From Nitrospira sp. (GTDB lineage: Bacteria; Nitrospirota; Nitrospiria; Nitrospirales; Nitrospiraceae): a stretch of DNA of 64,000 bases. A program made the position numbers and the translations under genes. The notes under the pieces were generated by a model. That model did not search any database. It was not told the origin of the DNA and worked only from the letters and a program-made list of their open reading frames with translations. The DNA is taken from contig SWDS01000010.1 in NCBI GenBank assembly GCA_005116745.1, positions 1 to 64,000 on the forward strand, written 5' to 3'. Positions 24,184 to 33,369 of the stretch are shown here, in pieces; position 1 is the stretch's first letter, and every line of letters starts with the position of its first letter.

Positions 24184-24735
24184 ATGGCAGATGCAGCCGC
24201 AGGTGACGAAAAAGCTTCCGCAGCGGCCCCCGCTCCGGCGTTCCCCATCAAACTGCTCATTATTGTCTCAGTCATTGCCTTGGTATTCGGGGTTGGTGGG
24301 GCATTCGTCGTCGTCAAATTCCTTGGAGGGAGCAGCAAAGGGGCTGAAAGTTCAGCGGATCACAAAGGTGAGGCCGAGGAAAAGGTCGAGTCTAAGGGCG
24401 AGGCTGGTGGAAAACATGGTCAGGCCTCGTCGTCTGGTGTCATGTTCGATGTGGATCCTTTCATCGTCAATCTCGCAGACACCCAGGAAGTGCGGTATTT
24501 GAAGTTGACTCTCAAGCTCGAGGTGGACAGCGAAGCGGTCTCTACTGAACTGTCCACACGAATTCCTCAGCTACGGGATGCAGTCCTGGTCTTGCTTAGC
24601 AGCAAGGACGTCAATGCAGTCAGAACGACGCAGGGGAAATTCCAGCTCCGTGATGAAATTACTCAGCGCATCAACGGGCTCCTGAAGAAGCCGGGAGTAC
24701 GATCGGCCTATTTTACTGAATTTGTCCTTCAGTAA
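24184..24735 (+). CDS. fliL: Flagellar basal body-associated protein FliL
   Basis: A 183-residue single-pass inner membrane protein. The membrane segment is at about residues 24-44 (LLIIVSVIALVFGVGGAFVV); a charged linker follows, then the conserved periplasmic domain (MFDVDPFIVNLAD ... RYLKLTLKLEVD ... RIPQLRDAVLVLLSSK). FliL rings the stators and supports motor function. It opens the fliLMNOPQR-flhBAFG-fliA operon. GGAGGAGG lies before the ATG. Confidence 0.94.
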   Translation: MADAAAGDEKASAAAPAPAFPIKLLIIVSVIALVFGVGGAFVVVKFLGGSSKGAESSADHKGEAEEKVESKGEAGGKHGQASSSGVMFDVDPFIVNLADTQEVRYLKLTLKLEVDSEAVSTELSTRIPQLRDAVLVLLSSKDVNAVRTTQGKFQLRDEITQRINGLLKKPGVRSAYFTEFVLQ

Positions 24736-24746
24736 CCGCAGACACC

Positions 24747-25727
24747 ATGGAAAAGATTCTATCGCAGGACGAAATCGATGCGCTCTTGAAGGGCGTGGTG
24801 TCTGGCGAAGTGGACACGGCTCCGAAGGAATCTGCTCAGGAAGCCACAGGGGTCAAGGGCTATGATCTGTTCAGTCAGGAGCGAATCATCCGTGGGCGGA
24901 TGCCAACCCTGGAGATGATCAACGATCGCTTTATTCGTCGTCAAACCGTTGTCTGGACCAGCATGTTTCGGGAGGCCATTGATTTTGCCATCGTTGGGAC
25001 CCAGGTGATCAAATTCGGGGAGTTTCTGAAAAAGGTTCCGATGCCCTCATCGTTGAATGTCTTTCATATGACTCCGCTGCGAGGGAGTGGCCTCTTCGTG
25101 ATGGATGCGTTCCTTGTGTACCTGATCGTGGACTATTTTTTTGGAGGGAAAGGTCAGACCCATGTGAAGCCCGAGGGGCGAGAATTCACATCCGTCCAAC
25201 TGCGGATTATTAAGAAGTTGTTACTCCAATCGCTTGTCGATCTCGAAAAGGCCTGGCATGCCGTTGTGCCGATCAAGGTCGAGTATGTGCGGTCTGAGAG
25301 TAACCCTCAGTTCGCGATGGTGGTGACCGCATCTGAAATCGTCGTCGTCGTGACCTTACAGGTCATCTTAGGGGAAACCGCCAGGGATCTATACATTGTG
25401 TATCCCTACAGCATGCTCGAACCGATCAAAGAGAAGCTCTATTCCGGTCTCATCTCCGATCAACTCGATCAAACCGGCGAGTGGGGCCAGCGATTCCAAG
25501 AGCGATTGCACGAGTGTCCGCTGCCGATTACGGTGCGGATGGGAACCGCCACGGTCACGGTGAAGGATGTGATGAATTTTGCACCGGGTGATGTGATCTT
25601 ACTTGACCAGCATCCAGGAGATCCGCTCGACTGCTATATCGAGGGACATCACAAATTTCAGGGCAGTCCTGGCATTTACAAGGGCAATCACGCATGCCGC
25701 GTGACCAAAGTATTGAACGAGTCGTGA
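24747..25727 (+). CDS. fliM: Flagellar motor switch protein FliM
   Basis: A 326-residue C-ring protein. The N-terminal motif LSQDEIDALLKG (residues 4-15) is the CheY-P binding segment; the middle CheC-like domain binds FliG, and the C-terminal SpoA domain (ITVRMGTATVTVKDVMNFAPGD) pairs with FliN. It relays chemotactic signal to rotation direction. It lies 11 bases after fliL. The intact EIDALL motif implies that a CheY acts on it, although no chemotaxis gene is in the window. Confidence 0.97.
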   Translation: MEKILSQDEIDALLKGVVSGEVDTAPKESAQEATGVKGYDLFSQERIIRGRMPTLEMINDRFIRRQTVVWTSMFREAIDFAIVGTQVIKFGEFLKKVPMPSSLNVFHMTPLRGSGLFVMDAFLVYLIVDYFFGGKGQTHVKPEGREFTSVQLRIIKKLLLQSLVDLEKAWHAVVPIKVEYVRSESNPQFAMVVTASEIVVVVTLQVILGETARDLYIVYPYSMLEPIKEKLYSGLISDQLDQTGEWGQRFQERLHECPLPITVRMGTATVTVKDVMNFAPGDVILLDQHPGDPLDCYIEGHHKFQGSPGIYKGNHACRVTKVLNES

Positions 25728-25746
25728 CACCATCGAGAGAGTAACT

Positions 25747-26115
25747 ATGGCTGAATCAGACTCCGCAACGCATTTCGATTCTCAGACGACCGGGAACCCA
25801 TCCCCGCAGCCGGCTTCGTTTCCGTCTGTCCAAAGCGCAGAGACGGGTGGAACTCCCAAGAATATTGATTTCATTTTGGATATTCCCATGAGCGTGACCG
25901 TGTTTGTCGGATCCACGAAGATGGCCATTCGAGATTTGTTGCAACTCGCGCAAGGCTCCGTCATTGAGCTGGATAAAGTCGCGGGCGAGCCGATGGAAGT
26001 GATGGTGAACAACAAGCTGGTGGCGCGCGGTGAAGTCGTGGTCGTCAACGAGAAGTTTGGTATTCGCTTGACGGATGTGGTGAGCGCGGCGGAACGCGTG
26101 CAGCACTTGCGCTGA
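25747..26115 (+). CDS. fliN: Flagellar motor switch protein FliN
   Basis: A 122-residue protein. The C-terminal SpoA domain is typical (DIPMSVTVFVGSTKMAIRDL ... VIELDKVAGEPMEVMVNNK ... GEVVVVNEKFGIRLTDV). It forms the base of the C ring and binds FliH to dock the export ATPase. The first 40 residues are disordered and Pro/Ser-rich. It starts 19 bases after fliM. Confidence 0.96.
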   Translation: MAESDSATHFDSQTTGNPSPQPASFPSVQSAETGGTPKNIDFILDIPMSVTVFVGSTKMAIRDLLQLAQGSVIELDKVAGEPMEVMVNNKLVARGEVVVVNEKFGIRLTDVVSAAERVQHLR

Positions 26116-26134
26116 ATGATCCGAAGGAGAGGCC

Positions 26135-26542
26135 GTGATTGATCTGTGGGAAAGTCTGTTCCGTACCGTCGCAGCCCTGGCCATCGTGCTGGTGTTGATG
26201 GGGCTTGTCGCGGTGGCGGTCCGGCGAGTGATGGGGCAACGACTGGGAGTTGCCGGCGGGCGTCCGCTCGTACGGGTCTTGGCCAGTGGCTATATCGCTC
26301 CACGCAAGACCATTTCCGTCGTGTCGGTTGCGGGAGAATATTTGATTGTGGGGACGACCGCGACCGATCTTGTGCCGCTCGGACGCATCAGCGATTCAGC
26401 CGAATTGCGGGATATGCTCTCTCTCAACAGCGAGAACGCCTCCACTGAAGCGGCGCCGGCCTCTCAGGAAAGGTTTGCGTCCTGGCTGCGGCGTTTCCCG
26501 TTCGGTGCGTTGCATCATAACAAGGGACTTCATGGCCGATAA
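26135..26542 (+). CDS. fliO: Flagellar biosynthetic protein FliO
   Basis: A 135-residue membrane protein with one N-terminal membrane segment (about 10-32) followed by a small cytoplasmic domain (VRVLASGYIAPRKTISVVSVAGEYLIVGTT region). FliO is a poorly conserved assembly factor for the FliP ring; the identification rests on place between fliN and fliP, size and topology. It starts with GTG after GAAGGAGAGG and overlaps fliP by 11 bases. Confidence 0.85.
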   Translation: MIDLWESLFRTVAALAIVLVLMGLVAVAVRRVMGQRLGVAGGRPLVRVLASGYIAPRKTISVVSVAGEYLIVGTTATDLVPLGRISDSAELRDMLSLNSENASTEAAPASQERFASWLRRFPFGALHHNKGLHGR

Positions 26543-27299
26543 GCACAAGTCGCACGCGCACAGATTCTTGGGGATTCTCCTCGGAGGGATCATGTTGCTT
26601 GTGATGCCGCTGTCAGAAGCGGTCGCGGCCGGCCCATCGGTGAGCATCGACTTTGGCGCGGATGGTCCAAAACAAACCGCGGTGGTGATCCAGATTCTCG
26701 TTTTGCTCACGGTGCTCTCCTTGGCACCGGCCTTGTTCATCATGGTGACGTCCTTTACCAGGATCGTGATCGTGTTGGCTTTTCTTCGACAAGCGCTCGG
26801 AACGCAGTCCGTTCCTCCCAATCAAGTCTTGCTGTCCTTGGCGTTGTTTCTGACGATGTTCATCATGGCTCCGGTGGGGCAGGCCGTCTATAACAACGCG
26901 CTCCAACCATTGATGGCTGAGCAGATCTCCTATGAAGAGGCGTGGAAGAAGGGCATCGAGCCGGTGCGAGGCTTTATGCTGCGTCAGGTACGGGAAAAGG
27001 ATCTCGAACTGTTCATCACGCTGAGTCACGTGCCAAAGCCAGATCGGGTTGAGGACGTGCCAACCCAGGCGATCATCCCGGCTTTCATTCTGAGCGAGCT
27101 GCGGATTGCCTTTCAAATTGGATTCTTAATCTATATCCCTTTTCTCATCGTCGATATGGTTGTGGCCAGTATTCTCATGTCGATGGGCATGATGCTTCTT
27201 CCGCCTGTCGTGATCTCGCTGCCGTTTAAGCTGATCTTGTTCGTTTTGGCCGATGGGTGGTACTTGGTCGTGGGGTCAATGGTGAGAAGTTTTCACTAG
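26532..27299 (+). CDS. fliP: Flagellar export gate protein FliP
   Basis: A 255-residue inner membrane protein. It has a cleavable-looking signal peptide (residues about 12-33), then membrane segments around FRIVIVLAFLRQALG-type and PAFILSELRIAFQIGFLIYI, which are FliP signatures. FliP forms the pentameric core of the export gate with FliQ and FliR. The ATG at 26532 after AAGGGA is chosen, overlapping fliO by 11 bases. The longer upstream frame is a shadow of fliO. Confidence 0.97.
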   Translation: MADKHKSHAHRFLGILLGGIMLLVMPLSEAVAAGPSVSIDFGADGPKQTAVVIQILVLLTVLSLAPALFIMVTSFTRIVIVLAFLRQALGTQSVPPNQVLLSLALFLTMFIMAPVGQAVYNNALQPLMAEQISYEEAWKKGIEPVRGFMLRQVREKDLELFITLSHVPKPDRVEDVPTQAIIPAFILSELRIAFQIGFLIYIPFLIVDMVVASILMSMGMMLLPPVVISLPFKLILFVLADGWYLVVGSMVRSFH

Positions 27300-27361
27300 G
27301 GCTGAGCGGTTTGTTGATAGACGACATCGGATGGTCAAGTGCCGAGAAGAGGGATGATCAC

Positions 27362-27631
27362 GTGACACCAGAAATGGTAACGGAACTGGCCAGACAAGCG
27401 TTAGAAACGACGTTGTTGGTGTCGTCACCGATTCTGGGGCTGAGTTTGTTCATCGGTCTGGCTATTAGTGCGCTCCAAGCCATGACGCAACTGAACGAAG
27501 CCACGCTCACGTTTGTTCCGAAAGTGGTGGTCTTGTTTGTGGCGTTGCTGCTCTTTCTCCCCTGGATGCTGAGCACCATGACCACGTATATGGCCAATCT
27601 CCTCATGAATATTCCCAACTATGTGCATTAA
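27362..27631 (+). CDS. fliQ: Flagellar export gate protein FliQ
   Basis: An 89-residue protein with two membrane helices (about 15-38 and 50-72), the standard FliQ size. The motif ISALQAMTQLNEATLTFVPK between the helices is typical. It starts with GTG after AGAGGGATG. Directly behind the stop lies a 120-bp palindromic repeat that separates it from fliR by 212 bases. Confidence 0.93.
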   Translation: MTPEMVTELARQALETTLLVSSPILGLSLFIGLAISALQAMTQLNEATLTFVPKVVVLFVALLLFLPWMLSTMTTYMANLLMNIPNYVH

Positions 27632-27632
27632 C

Positions 27633-27752
27633 AGGATGTTGAAAAAGTCTTCCAGCTTCGTTCTCGCATCGCTCAGAGGCTCAACGTACCGAAGCGTACG
27701 CCTCGCCTCTTCGCTCGCTGTGGCCTTGCTGGAAGGCCTTTTTGAACATCCT
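27633..27752 (+). repeat. Palindromic repeat element, copy 1 (between fliQ and fliR)
   Basis: The 120-bp unit begins AGGATGTTGAAAAAG and ends with the near perfect complement CTTTTTGAACATCCT, giving about 24-bp terminal inverted repeats. The inside holds a GC-rich part with several short inverted stretches (TCGCTCAGAG, GTACCGAAGCGTAC). A clearly related copy in the same direction lies at 29704-29823. It has no transposase and looks like a MITE or a REP-like hairpin. I recall similar units as frequent in Nitrospira genomes, which a search should confirm. Confidence 0.75.
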
Positions 27753-27843
27753 GCGGGCTATGGGCATCCGGTCTATGACATCCAAGCTGTGTGGAGTTGC
27801 GGATATCAGAATAGTTCTTCAATGACCTGCTAGTACGAGGCGA

Positions 27844-28632
27844 ATGGCGTTGACGCAGACCATCCAGATTCTCCTTCCAGAATTCCAAGGATTCTTGGTC
27901 CTTATTTCCCGTATCGGTGGGCTGTTGGCTGCGTTGCCGGTGTTGAGCGGGCGGGCTGTTCCGGCGAAAATCAAACTGGCGCTCGTCTTGGCGTTGGGCG
28001 TGTTGTTGGCTCCCATCGTTCCACTCCCAGCCGTGCCCTATGACCCTGTTGTCATGGCCGCCGGACTCATCAATGAAATGGTCATCGGTTTGGCGATCGG
28101 ACTGGCCGTGCGATTATTTTTTGGGGCGCTGGAATTGGCCGGAGAGGTGATTGGCGTGCAGATGGGCTTCGGCGTGGTGCAACTGTTCGATCCCACGACA
28201 GCCGAACAGACCCCCATCATCGGCCAATACTTCACCCTTCTCGCGACTCTCATCTTCCTCTCGCTGAACGGACATCTGTTGCTGGTGGCGACGATTATCT
28301 CAAGCTATGAATCCATTCCGGCATTTGGCGCCTCTCTCACAGGAGGCATGGGGGAGGCGATTCTCCGCCTCGCTCAGAACATGTTTGTGGTGGGGTTGAA
28401 GTTGGCCGTGCCGGTACTTGTCATCATCCTCCTGATCAATCTTCTTCTCGCGTTGCTGGGACGGGCGGTCAGTCAGATCAACGTATTTGTGTTGAGTTTC
28501 CCTGTCACGATCGCCGGCGGGTTGGCGGTGATGTCGCTGTCCGCGCCGTTTGTGACGGAACTGTTAGTTCGAGAAATGGAGCGACTGCAATTCACGATTG
28601 ATGAGCTTCTGAGGGCGTTGGGACATGGCTGA
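27844..28632 (+). CDS. fliR: Flagellar export gate protein FliR
   Basis: A 262-residue polytopic membrane protein with about six helices. Typical parts are FLVLISRIGGLLAALPVLSG near the N-terminus and LAGEVIGVQMGFGVVQLFDP in the middle. FliR completes the FliP5-FliQ4-FliR1 export gate. It overlaps flhB by 8 bases. The long leader is due to the repeat element. Confidence 0.95.
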   Translation: MALTQTIQILLPEFQGFLVLISRIGGLLAALPVLSGRAVPAKIKLALVLALGVLLAPIVPLPAVPYDPVVMAAGLINEMVIGLAIGLAVRLFFGALELAGEVIGVQMGFGVVQLFDPTTAEQTPIIGQYFTLLATLIFLSLNGHLLLVATIISSYESIPAFGASLTGGMGEAILRLAQNMFVVGLKLAVPVLVIILLINLLLALLGRAVSQINVFVLSFPVTIAGGLAVMSLSAPFVTELLVREMERLQFTIDELLRALGHG

Positions 28633-29701
28633 GGATCGAAGTAATAAGACCGAACCCGCGACGCCGAAACGGAAAGAGGACGCGCGCAAGAAAGGACAGA
28701 TCGCGATCAGTCGCGATCTGTCGACGGCCGTGATCCTCTTGAGTGGCGTCGGGCTGCTGGCGGCCATGTTGCCGGTTGGTCTTCAGAAAATGACGGAGAT
28801 GACTCGTCAAGGGCTTACGCTCTCGTTTCCCTTAGCGTTCTATAAAGACATGTCTATCGAACAGGTGTACGAAGTCGTCATCCATGCCGGCCTCACCGTG
28901 GTGATGCTGAGTCTTCCGGTCGTGCTGGGCATTCTGGTCATGGGGAGCGGTGCGTCGTTGCTGCAATCAGGGTTGTTATGGCGTGCTGATGCGATTCAAC
29001 TGGATGCCACACGCATCAGTCCGATCAAAGGGTTATCTCGATTATTCTCATTGCGGTCTGTGATCGAGCTGGTCAAGGGGCTCCTCAAAATCGCGATTGT
29101 GACGGGTGTCGGTGTGTGGGTTGCGCGGTATGACGTACTCCAGATTCCAGGGTTAATCGGGTTCGATATGGGTACCGCCCTGGGTGTTACTGGACGGCTC
29201 GCCTTGAAGGTTGGATTGGCTGTCGCTGGGGCGATCGCGGTCCTAGCCGGGTTTGACTATTTCTACCAGCGCTATGAGTGGGAACGCAGTCTGCGGATGT
29301 CGAAGGAAGAGGTCAAGGAGGAACACAAGTCCGCGGAAGGCGATCCGCTCATTAAGGGTCGCGTGCGGACACTCCAACGAGAGCTGACCAGGAAACGCAT
29401 GATGGCCGCCGTGAAAACGGCGGACGTGGTGGTGACCAATCCGACACATCTGGCTGTCGCGCTGAAGTATGACACCACCACGATGGGAGCTCCTGTGGTG
29501 GTTGCTAAAGGAGCTGGCTTTGTCGCTGAGCGTATCCGTGAGTTGGCTCGACATCACGGGGTGCCAGTGATCGAACAGAAGTTCGTGGCGAGAACACTCT
29601 ATAAACTCGTCGAGATTGGCAAGGAGATTCCAAACGATCTGTATCGTGCGGTTGCGGAGATTCTCGCGTTTGTGTATCGCGCCAGAGGTGTGACTCCATG
29701 A
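28625..29701 (+). CDS. flhB: Flagellar export switch protein FlhB
   Basis: A 358-residue protein. The N-terminus (SNKTEPATPKRKEDARKKGQ) and four membrane helices are typical, and the cytoplasmic part has the autocleavage motif NPTH (Asn272). Cleavage there and contact with FliK switch export from rod/hook to filament substrates. Its start overlaps fliR by 8 bases. Its stop codon lies three bases before the second palindromic repeat. Confidence 0.97.
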   Translation: MAEDRSNKTEPATPKRKEDARKKGQIAISRDLSTAVILLSGVGLLAAMLPVGLQKMTEMTRQGLTLSFPLAFYKDMSIEQVYEVVIHAGLTVVMLSLPVVLGILVMGSGASLLQSGLLWRADAIQLDATRISPIKGLSRLFSLRSVIELVKGLLKIAIVTGVGVWVARYDVLQIPGLIGFDMGTALGVTGRLALKVGLAVAGAIAVLAGFDYFYQRYEWERSLRMSKEEVKEEHKSAEGDPLIKGRVRTLQRELTRKRMMAAVKTADVVVTNPTHLAVALKYDTTTMGAPVVVAKGAGFVAERIRELARHHGVPVIEQKFVARTLYKLVEIGKEIPNDLYRAVAEILAFVYRARGVTP

Positions 29702-29703
29702 AC

Positions 29704-29823
29704 AGGATGCTGAGAAAGTCCGCCAGCGGTGTTCTCGCGTCGCTCAGAGTCTTAACGTACCGAAGCGTAGGCCTCGCCTCTTCGCTCGCTACGGCCTTGC
29801 TGGACAGCTATTGTGAGCATCCT
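29704..29823 (+). repeat. Palindromic repeat element, copy 2 (between flhB and flhA)
   Basis: It begins AGGATGCTGAGAAAG and ends with GTGAGCATCCT, as the partner of copy 1 (27633-27752), with the same orientation and a clearly similar inside (CTCGCGTCGCTCAGAG; ACGTACCGAAGCGTAGGCC). The terminal complement is less perfect. It starts just after the flhB stop codon. Confidence 0.72.
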
Positions 29824-29909
29824 GAAGTTGTTCCGACGTCAGCAGGTACGGAAACATTCCGTCATGGTGTGTGCATCACCCGAATGTGTTCTTAGACTTC
29901 TAGGAGATT

Positions 29910-31997
29910 ATGGCAACGGCAATCGAACCGATAGAACAACCTCAGTTCATCAAGCATCCGGACATTGTCATCTCCCTTGGGGTGGTGGCTATTCTCATGG
30001 TGATGCTGTTGCCATTGCCGCGCTTTGTACTCGATCTGTTGTTAAGTTTCGATATCACGCTGTCGGTGATTATCTTGCTCGTAGGACTTCAAGTGCGGCG
30101 CCCCATTGAGTTCTCGGTATTTCCATCGATTTTGCTAGTGATTACATTGTTCCGGCTGTCCCTCAACATTGCCTCCACGCGACTGATATTGCTGCATGGC
30201 AACGAAGGGGCAGGAGCTGCCGGCGAGGTGATTCGGGCGTTCGGCAACTTCATCGTCGGGGGTAATTACACGGTTGGTCTGGTCGTCTTCTCGATTCTCG
30301 TGATCATTAATTTCGTCGTGGTGACAAAGGGAGCCGGACGTGTCGCCGAGGTTGCCGCCCGCTTCACCTTGGATGCCATGCCCGGAAAGCAGATGAGTAT
30401 TGATGCGGATCTGAATGCTGGTGTGATCAATGAGGCAGACGCACGCCGCCGTCGCCGAGAAATAGCGGAAGAAGCGGACTTTTACGGATCGATGGACGGA
30501 GCCAGCAAGTTTGTTCGTGGCGATGCCATTGCCGCCGTCATTATCGTCTTCGTCAACATCATCGGCGGATTGGCGATCGGGATTCTGCAACAGGGTATGA
30601 GTCCGGGACTGGCGGCTCAAACCTATACCGTGCTGACGGTTGGTGAGGGATTGGTCGCGCAGATCCCTGCTCTGATCGTGTCGACTGCCGCCGGTATCGT
30701 GGTGACTCGCGCCGCCTCGGACACGGATTTAGGCGGGGAGATGACGCGGCAACTCTTGACCTCCCCCAAACCCGTGGGCATGGCTGCGGGTATCCTCATT
30801 GCGCTTGGATTGGTACCTGGGCTTCCGCATGTGGCGTTCTTAGCATTAGGGAGTGCCCTTGCGTGGGTCGCCTATCACCTCCATCTGCGCGAGCAGGTTC
30901 AAGCCGTTCCCACCCCCACTCCCAGCATGCCCAAGACCGAGGACGGTCAGACCCGAGTGATCCCGCTCGATCTTATGGAGGTGCAGGTGGGGTACGGCTT
31001 GATCGGTCTTGTCGAGGGAACGCAGGGCACCGCCTTGCTCGATCGGATTAAAGCGCTCCGGCGGCAATTTGCGGAATCGATGGGCTTTGTCGTCCCTCCC
31101 ATTCATATCCGTGACAATCTCCAGCTGCGTCCGAACGAATACGCCATCATGTTGAAGGGCGTGGAGGTGGCCAAGGCTGATGTCTTACCTGGGCATTTGT
31201 TAGCGATCGATCCAGGGACCGGTCAACGCGGCTTGGTGCAGGGCATTGCAACCAAGGAGCCTGCATTTGGGTTGCCTGCACTCTGGGTGCCTGAAGATGC
31301 GAGGGAGCAGGCTCAAATGGCGGGGTATACCGTGGTGGATGCAGGCTCGGCCATCGCCACACATCTATCCGAGTTGATCAAACGCCATAGTGCTGAACTG
31401 TTGGGACGGCAGGAGGTGCAAACGCTTTTGGATGAAGTGGGACAATCACATCCGAAGTTGGTGGAGGAACTCATTCCCACGCTGCTGCCCCTCGGAACAG
31501 TCGTCAGGGTTCTCGGAAACTTGCTCAAGGAGGGCATTCCGATTCGGGATCTCCGGTCGATCCTCGAGGCAATTTCTGATCATGCCACCACCACCAAAGA
31601 TGCAGAAGTCCTGACCGAGTATGCACGGCAGGCGCTGGCTCGCACAATTACCAAGCAGTATCTCGCATCTGACGGTAGTCTGCAGGTCATTACCCTGGAT
31701 CCTCGGCTAGACCGGTCATTGGCCGAACAAGCCGCGGCATTGCCGCCTGGGGCCATGTTGAACCTTGACCCCACGCTCTCTCACAAGCTGTTAACTGGTC
31801 TCAAACAGGCTGCCGAACGGGTTGCGGCTCGCGGGCAGCAGCCGATCGTACTCTGTTCGCAGGTTGTTCGCCGCCATCTCCGTCGACACAGCGATCGTCA
31901 GTTGCATGCCGTTCCCGTCATGGGACTCAATGAAGTGGATGCGTTTGTCCGCCTGCAGTCGTTAGATACGGTGCGGATCGATTTTGAATTGGCGTAG
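29910..31997 (+). CDS. flhA: Flagellar export gate protein FlhA
   Basis: A 695-residue protein, normal for FlhA. About eight membrane helices (first 300 residues) include the FHIPEP family signature (RVAEVAARFTLDAMPGKQMS and DADLNAGVINEADA). The cytoplasmic domain (about 340-690) forms the nonameric ring that docks chaperone-substrate complexes. It uses proton motive force for export. The ATG follows TAGGAGAT. It begins 86 bases after the repeat element. Confidence 0.97.
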   Translation: MATAIEPIEQPQFIKHPDIVISLGVVAILMVMLLPLPRFVLDLLLSFDITLSVIILLVGLQVRRPIEFSVFPSILLVITLFRLSLNIASTRLILLHGNEGAGAAGEVIRAFGNFIVGGNYTVGLVVFSILVIINFVVVTKGAGRVAEVAARFTLDAMPGKQMSIDADLNAGVINEADARRRRREIAEEADFYGSMDGASKFVRGDAIAAVIIVFVNIIGGLAIGILQQGMSPGLAAQTYTVLTVGEGLVAQIPALIVSTAAGIVVTRAASDTDLGGEMTRQLLTSPKPVGMAAGILIALGLVPGLPHVAFLALGSALAWVAYHLHLREQVQAVPTPTPSMPKTEDGQTRVIPLDLMEVQVGYGLIGLVEGTQGTALLDRIKALRRQFAESMGFVVPPIHIRDNLQLRPNEYAIMLKGVEVAKADVLPGHLLAIDPGTGQRGLVQGIATKEPAFGLPALWVPEDAREQAQMAGYTVVDAGSAIATHLSELIKRHSAELLGRQEVQTLLDEVGQSHPKLVEELIPTLLPLGTVVRVLGNLLKEGIPIRDLRSILEAISDHATTTKDAEVLTEYARQALARTITKQYLASDGSLQVITLDPRLDRSLAEQAAALPPGAMLNLDPTLSHKLLTGLKQAAERVAARGQQPIVLCSQVVRRHLRRHSDRQLHAVPVMGLNEVDAFVRLQSLDTVRIDFELA

Positions 31998-32015
31998 CTC
32001 ATCGTCAGGTAAGCC

Positions 32016-33350
32016 ATGAAGGTCAAAACATTTCACGCGCTCACAATGCAGGATGCCATGCGCGCCATCAAGGAAGAACTCGGGCCGGATGCCATCATCT
32101 TGTCTACTAAAGAGGTGCGTGAGGGAGGGCGAGTCGTCCAGGCATTCAATCGACCGGTTCTGGAAGTGATGGCCGCATCCGATCAAGATGCCCAACGGCC
32201 CTCTCAGGTGGCAGACAACGTGTCACGCGGTGCTGCGCCGGGGAGACCGTCTCATGAAGGGTCGGAGGCCCTGCCGACGTTTCAACAGACCTTGCACGGG
32301 ATGCTGAAGCCGAATCGCGAGGCGACGACACCACCCGCCGGTCGGTCCGCCTCGTCGAAGCCATCTCGAGTGCACGTGAAGCTGAATCGTCGTCGACAGT
32401 TCCGCACCGTCGTGAACGAATTGGGGCGCCTATTGGAGGACTTATCGCGGGAAAATGTCCGGTCAATCGGAAGTCAACCGGTGCCGATGCTGGCCTGGCT
32501 GCGCCACTCGCTGATCGAGCAGGGGATGAAGGCTTCCACCGTGGAGTTCCTGATACATGAGGCGTGCAAGACGGACCAAGTATCCGATCCAGGCGACGAT
32601 GAATCGATTCGGCGTGCACTACAGCGTGAGATCTCCACTCGTGTGCGAACGAGCGAGTCGCTCCAGAATGGAGAGGGATCGCCCTCAATCGGTCTTCTGA
32701 TCGGACCTAGTGGAGCCGGGAAGACCGCGGCTGTGGCCAAGCTGGCTTCCTATTATCGGCTTGAGCAGCGGAGATCCGTTGCCCTCATTACCTTTGATAC
32801 GTATCGGGACACTGCAGTGGAGCAGCTGCGTCGGTATGCCAAGGTCGTGGGGGTGCCATTCGCTTGCGCCGTGTCAGCTCGACAAGTCCATCAAGGGCTC
32901 CGTCGTCATACGCGAGTAGATCGTGTGCTGATCGACATGCCTGGGATCGGACCAGGTGACCTGGCATTGGCGAAAGAACTGCAACGGCTGCTTCCACAGG
33001 GGGCCGTCACCACTCATCTAGTCCTTCCGGCTTCCACCAGGGAGCAGGAGCTCTGTCGGATTACGAGACGCCTCAGTGATCTACCCCAGCTGCGTCTTCT
33101 GTTCACGAAGCTCGATGAGACGGAATCGTTTGGCACCATTTTTGAAGTTGCGCATCAAACCGGGGTGCCGCTTTCCTATTGGAGCATCGGACGGCGAGTT
33201 CCTGGGGATATCGAGGTTGCCTCATCGGAACGTTTGGCGGCGTTGTTGACTGCAGAACCCTCGACCAATTCTCAGGAGGTTGTCAATCGGGTCGGTCAAT
33301 CATCCGGCGCAATTCCTGCATTAGTGGAAGCCGCAATTCACCACGGATAA
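32016..33350 (+). CDS. flhF: Flagellar placement GTPase FlhF
   Basis: A 444-residue SRP-type GTPase. The N-terminus (MKVKTFHALTMQDAMRAIKEELGPDAIILST) is typical. The G domain from about 225 has GPSGAGKT (from residue 230), DTYRDTAVEQLR and TKLDET. In the G3 region the sequence is IDMPGIG instead of the usual D-T-A-G. FlhF fixes the pole and number of flagella, together with FlhG. It lies 18 bases after flhA and before flhG as usual. The central linker (about 70-125) looks disordered. Confidence 0.95.
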   Translation: MKVKTFHALTMQDAMRAIKEELGPDAIILSTKEVREGGRVVQAFNRPVLEVMAASDQDAQRPSQVADNVSRGAAPGRPSHEGSEALPTFQQTLHGMLKPNREATTPPAGRSASSKPSRVHVKLNRRRQFRTVVNELGRLLEDLSRENVRSIGSQPVPMLAWLRHSLIEQGMKASTVEFLIHEACKTDQVSDPGDDESIRRALQREISTRVRTSESLQNGEGSPSIGLLIGPSGAGKTAAVAKLASYYRLEQRRSVALITFDTYRDTAVEQLRRYAKVVGVPFACAVSARQVHQGLRRHTRVDRVLIDMPGIGPGDLALAKELQRLLPQGAVTTHLVLPASTREQELCRITRRLSDLPQLRLLFTKLDETESFGTIFEVAHQTGVPLSYWSIGRRVPGDIEVASSERLAALLTAEPSTNSQEVVNRVGQSSGAIPALVEAAIHHG

Positions 33351-33369
33351 TCTGGTTGGAGGTCTCGCT

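Noticed and set aside
27621-27833. 70-residue frame downstream of fliQ
   Set aside because: It is created by the palindromic repeat, and a similar frame occurs in the second copy. No ribosome site; composition is not protein-like.
29698-29895. 65-residue frame after flhB
   Set aside because: Same reason: it is the translation of repeat copy 2 and has no other support.
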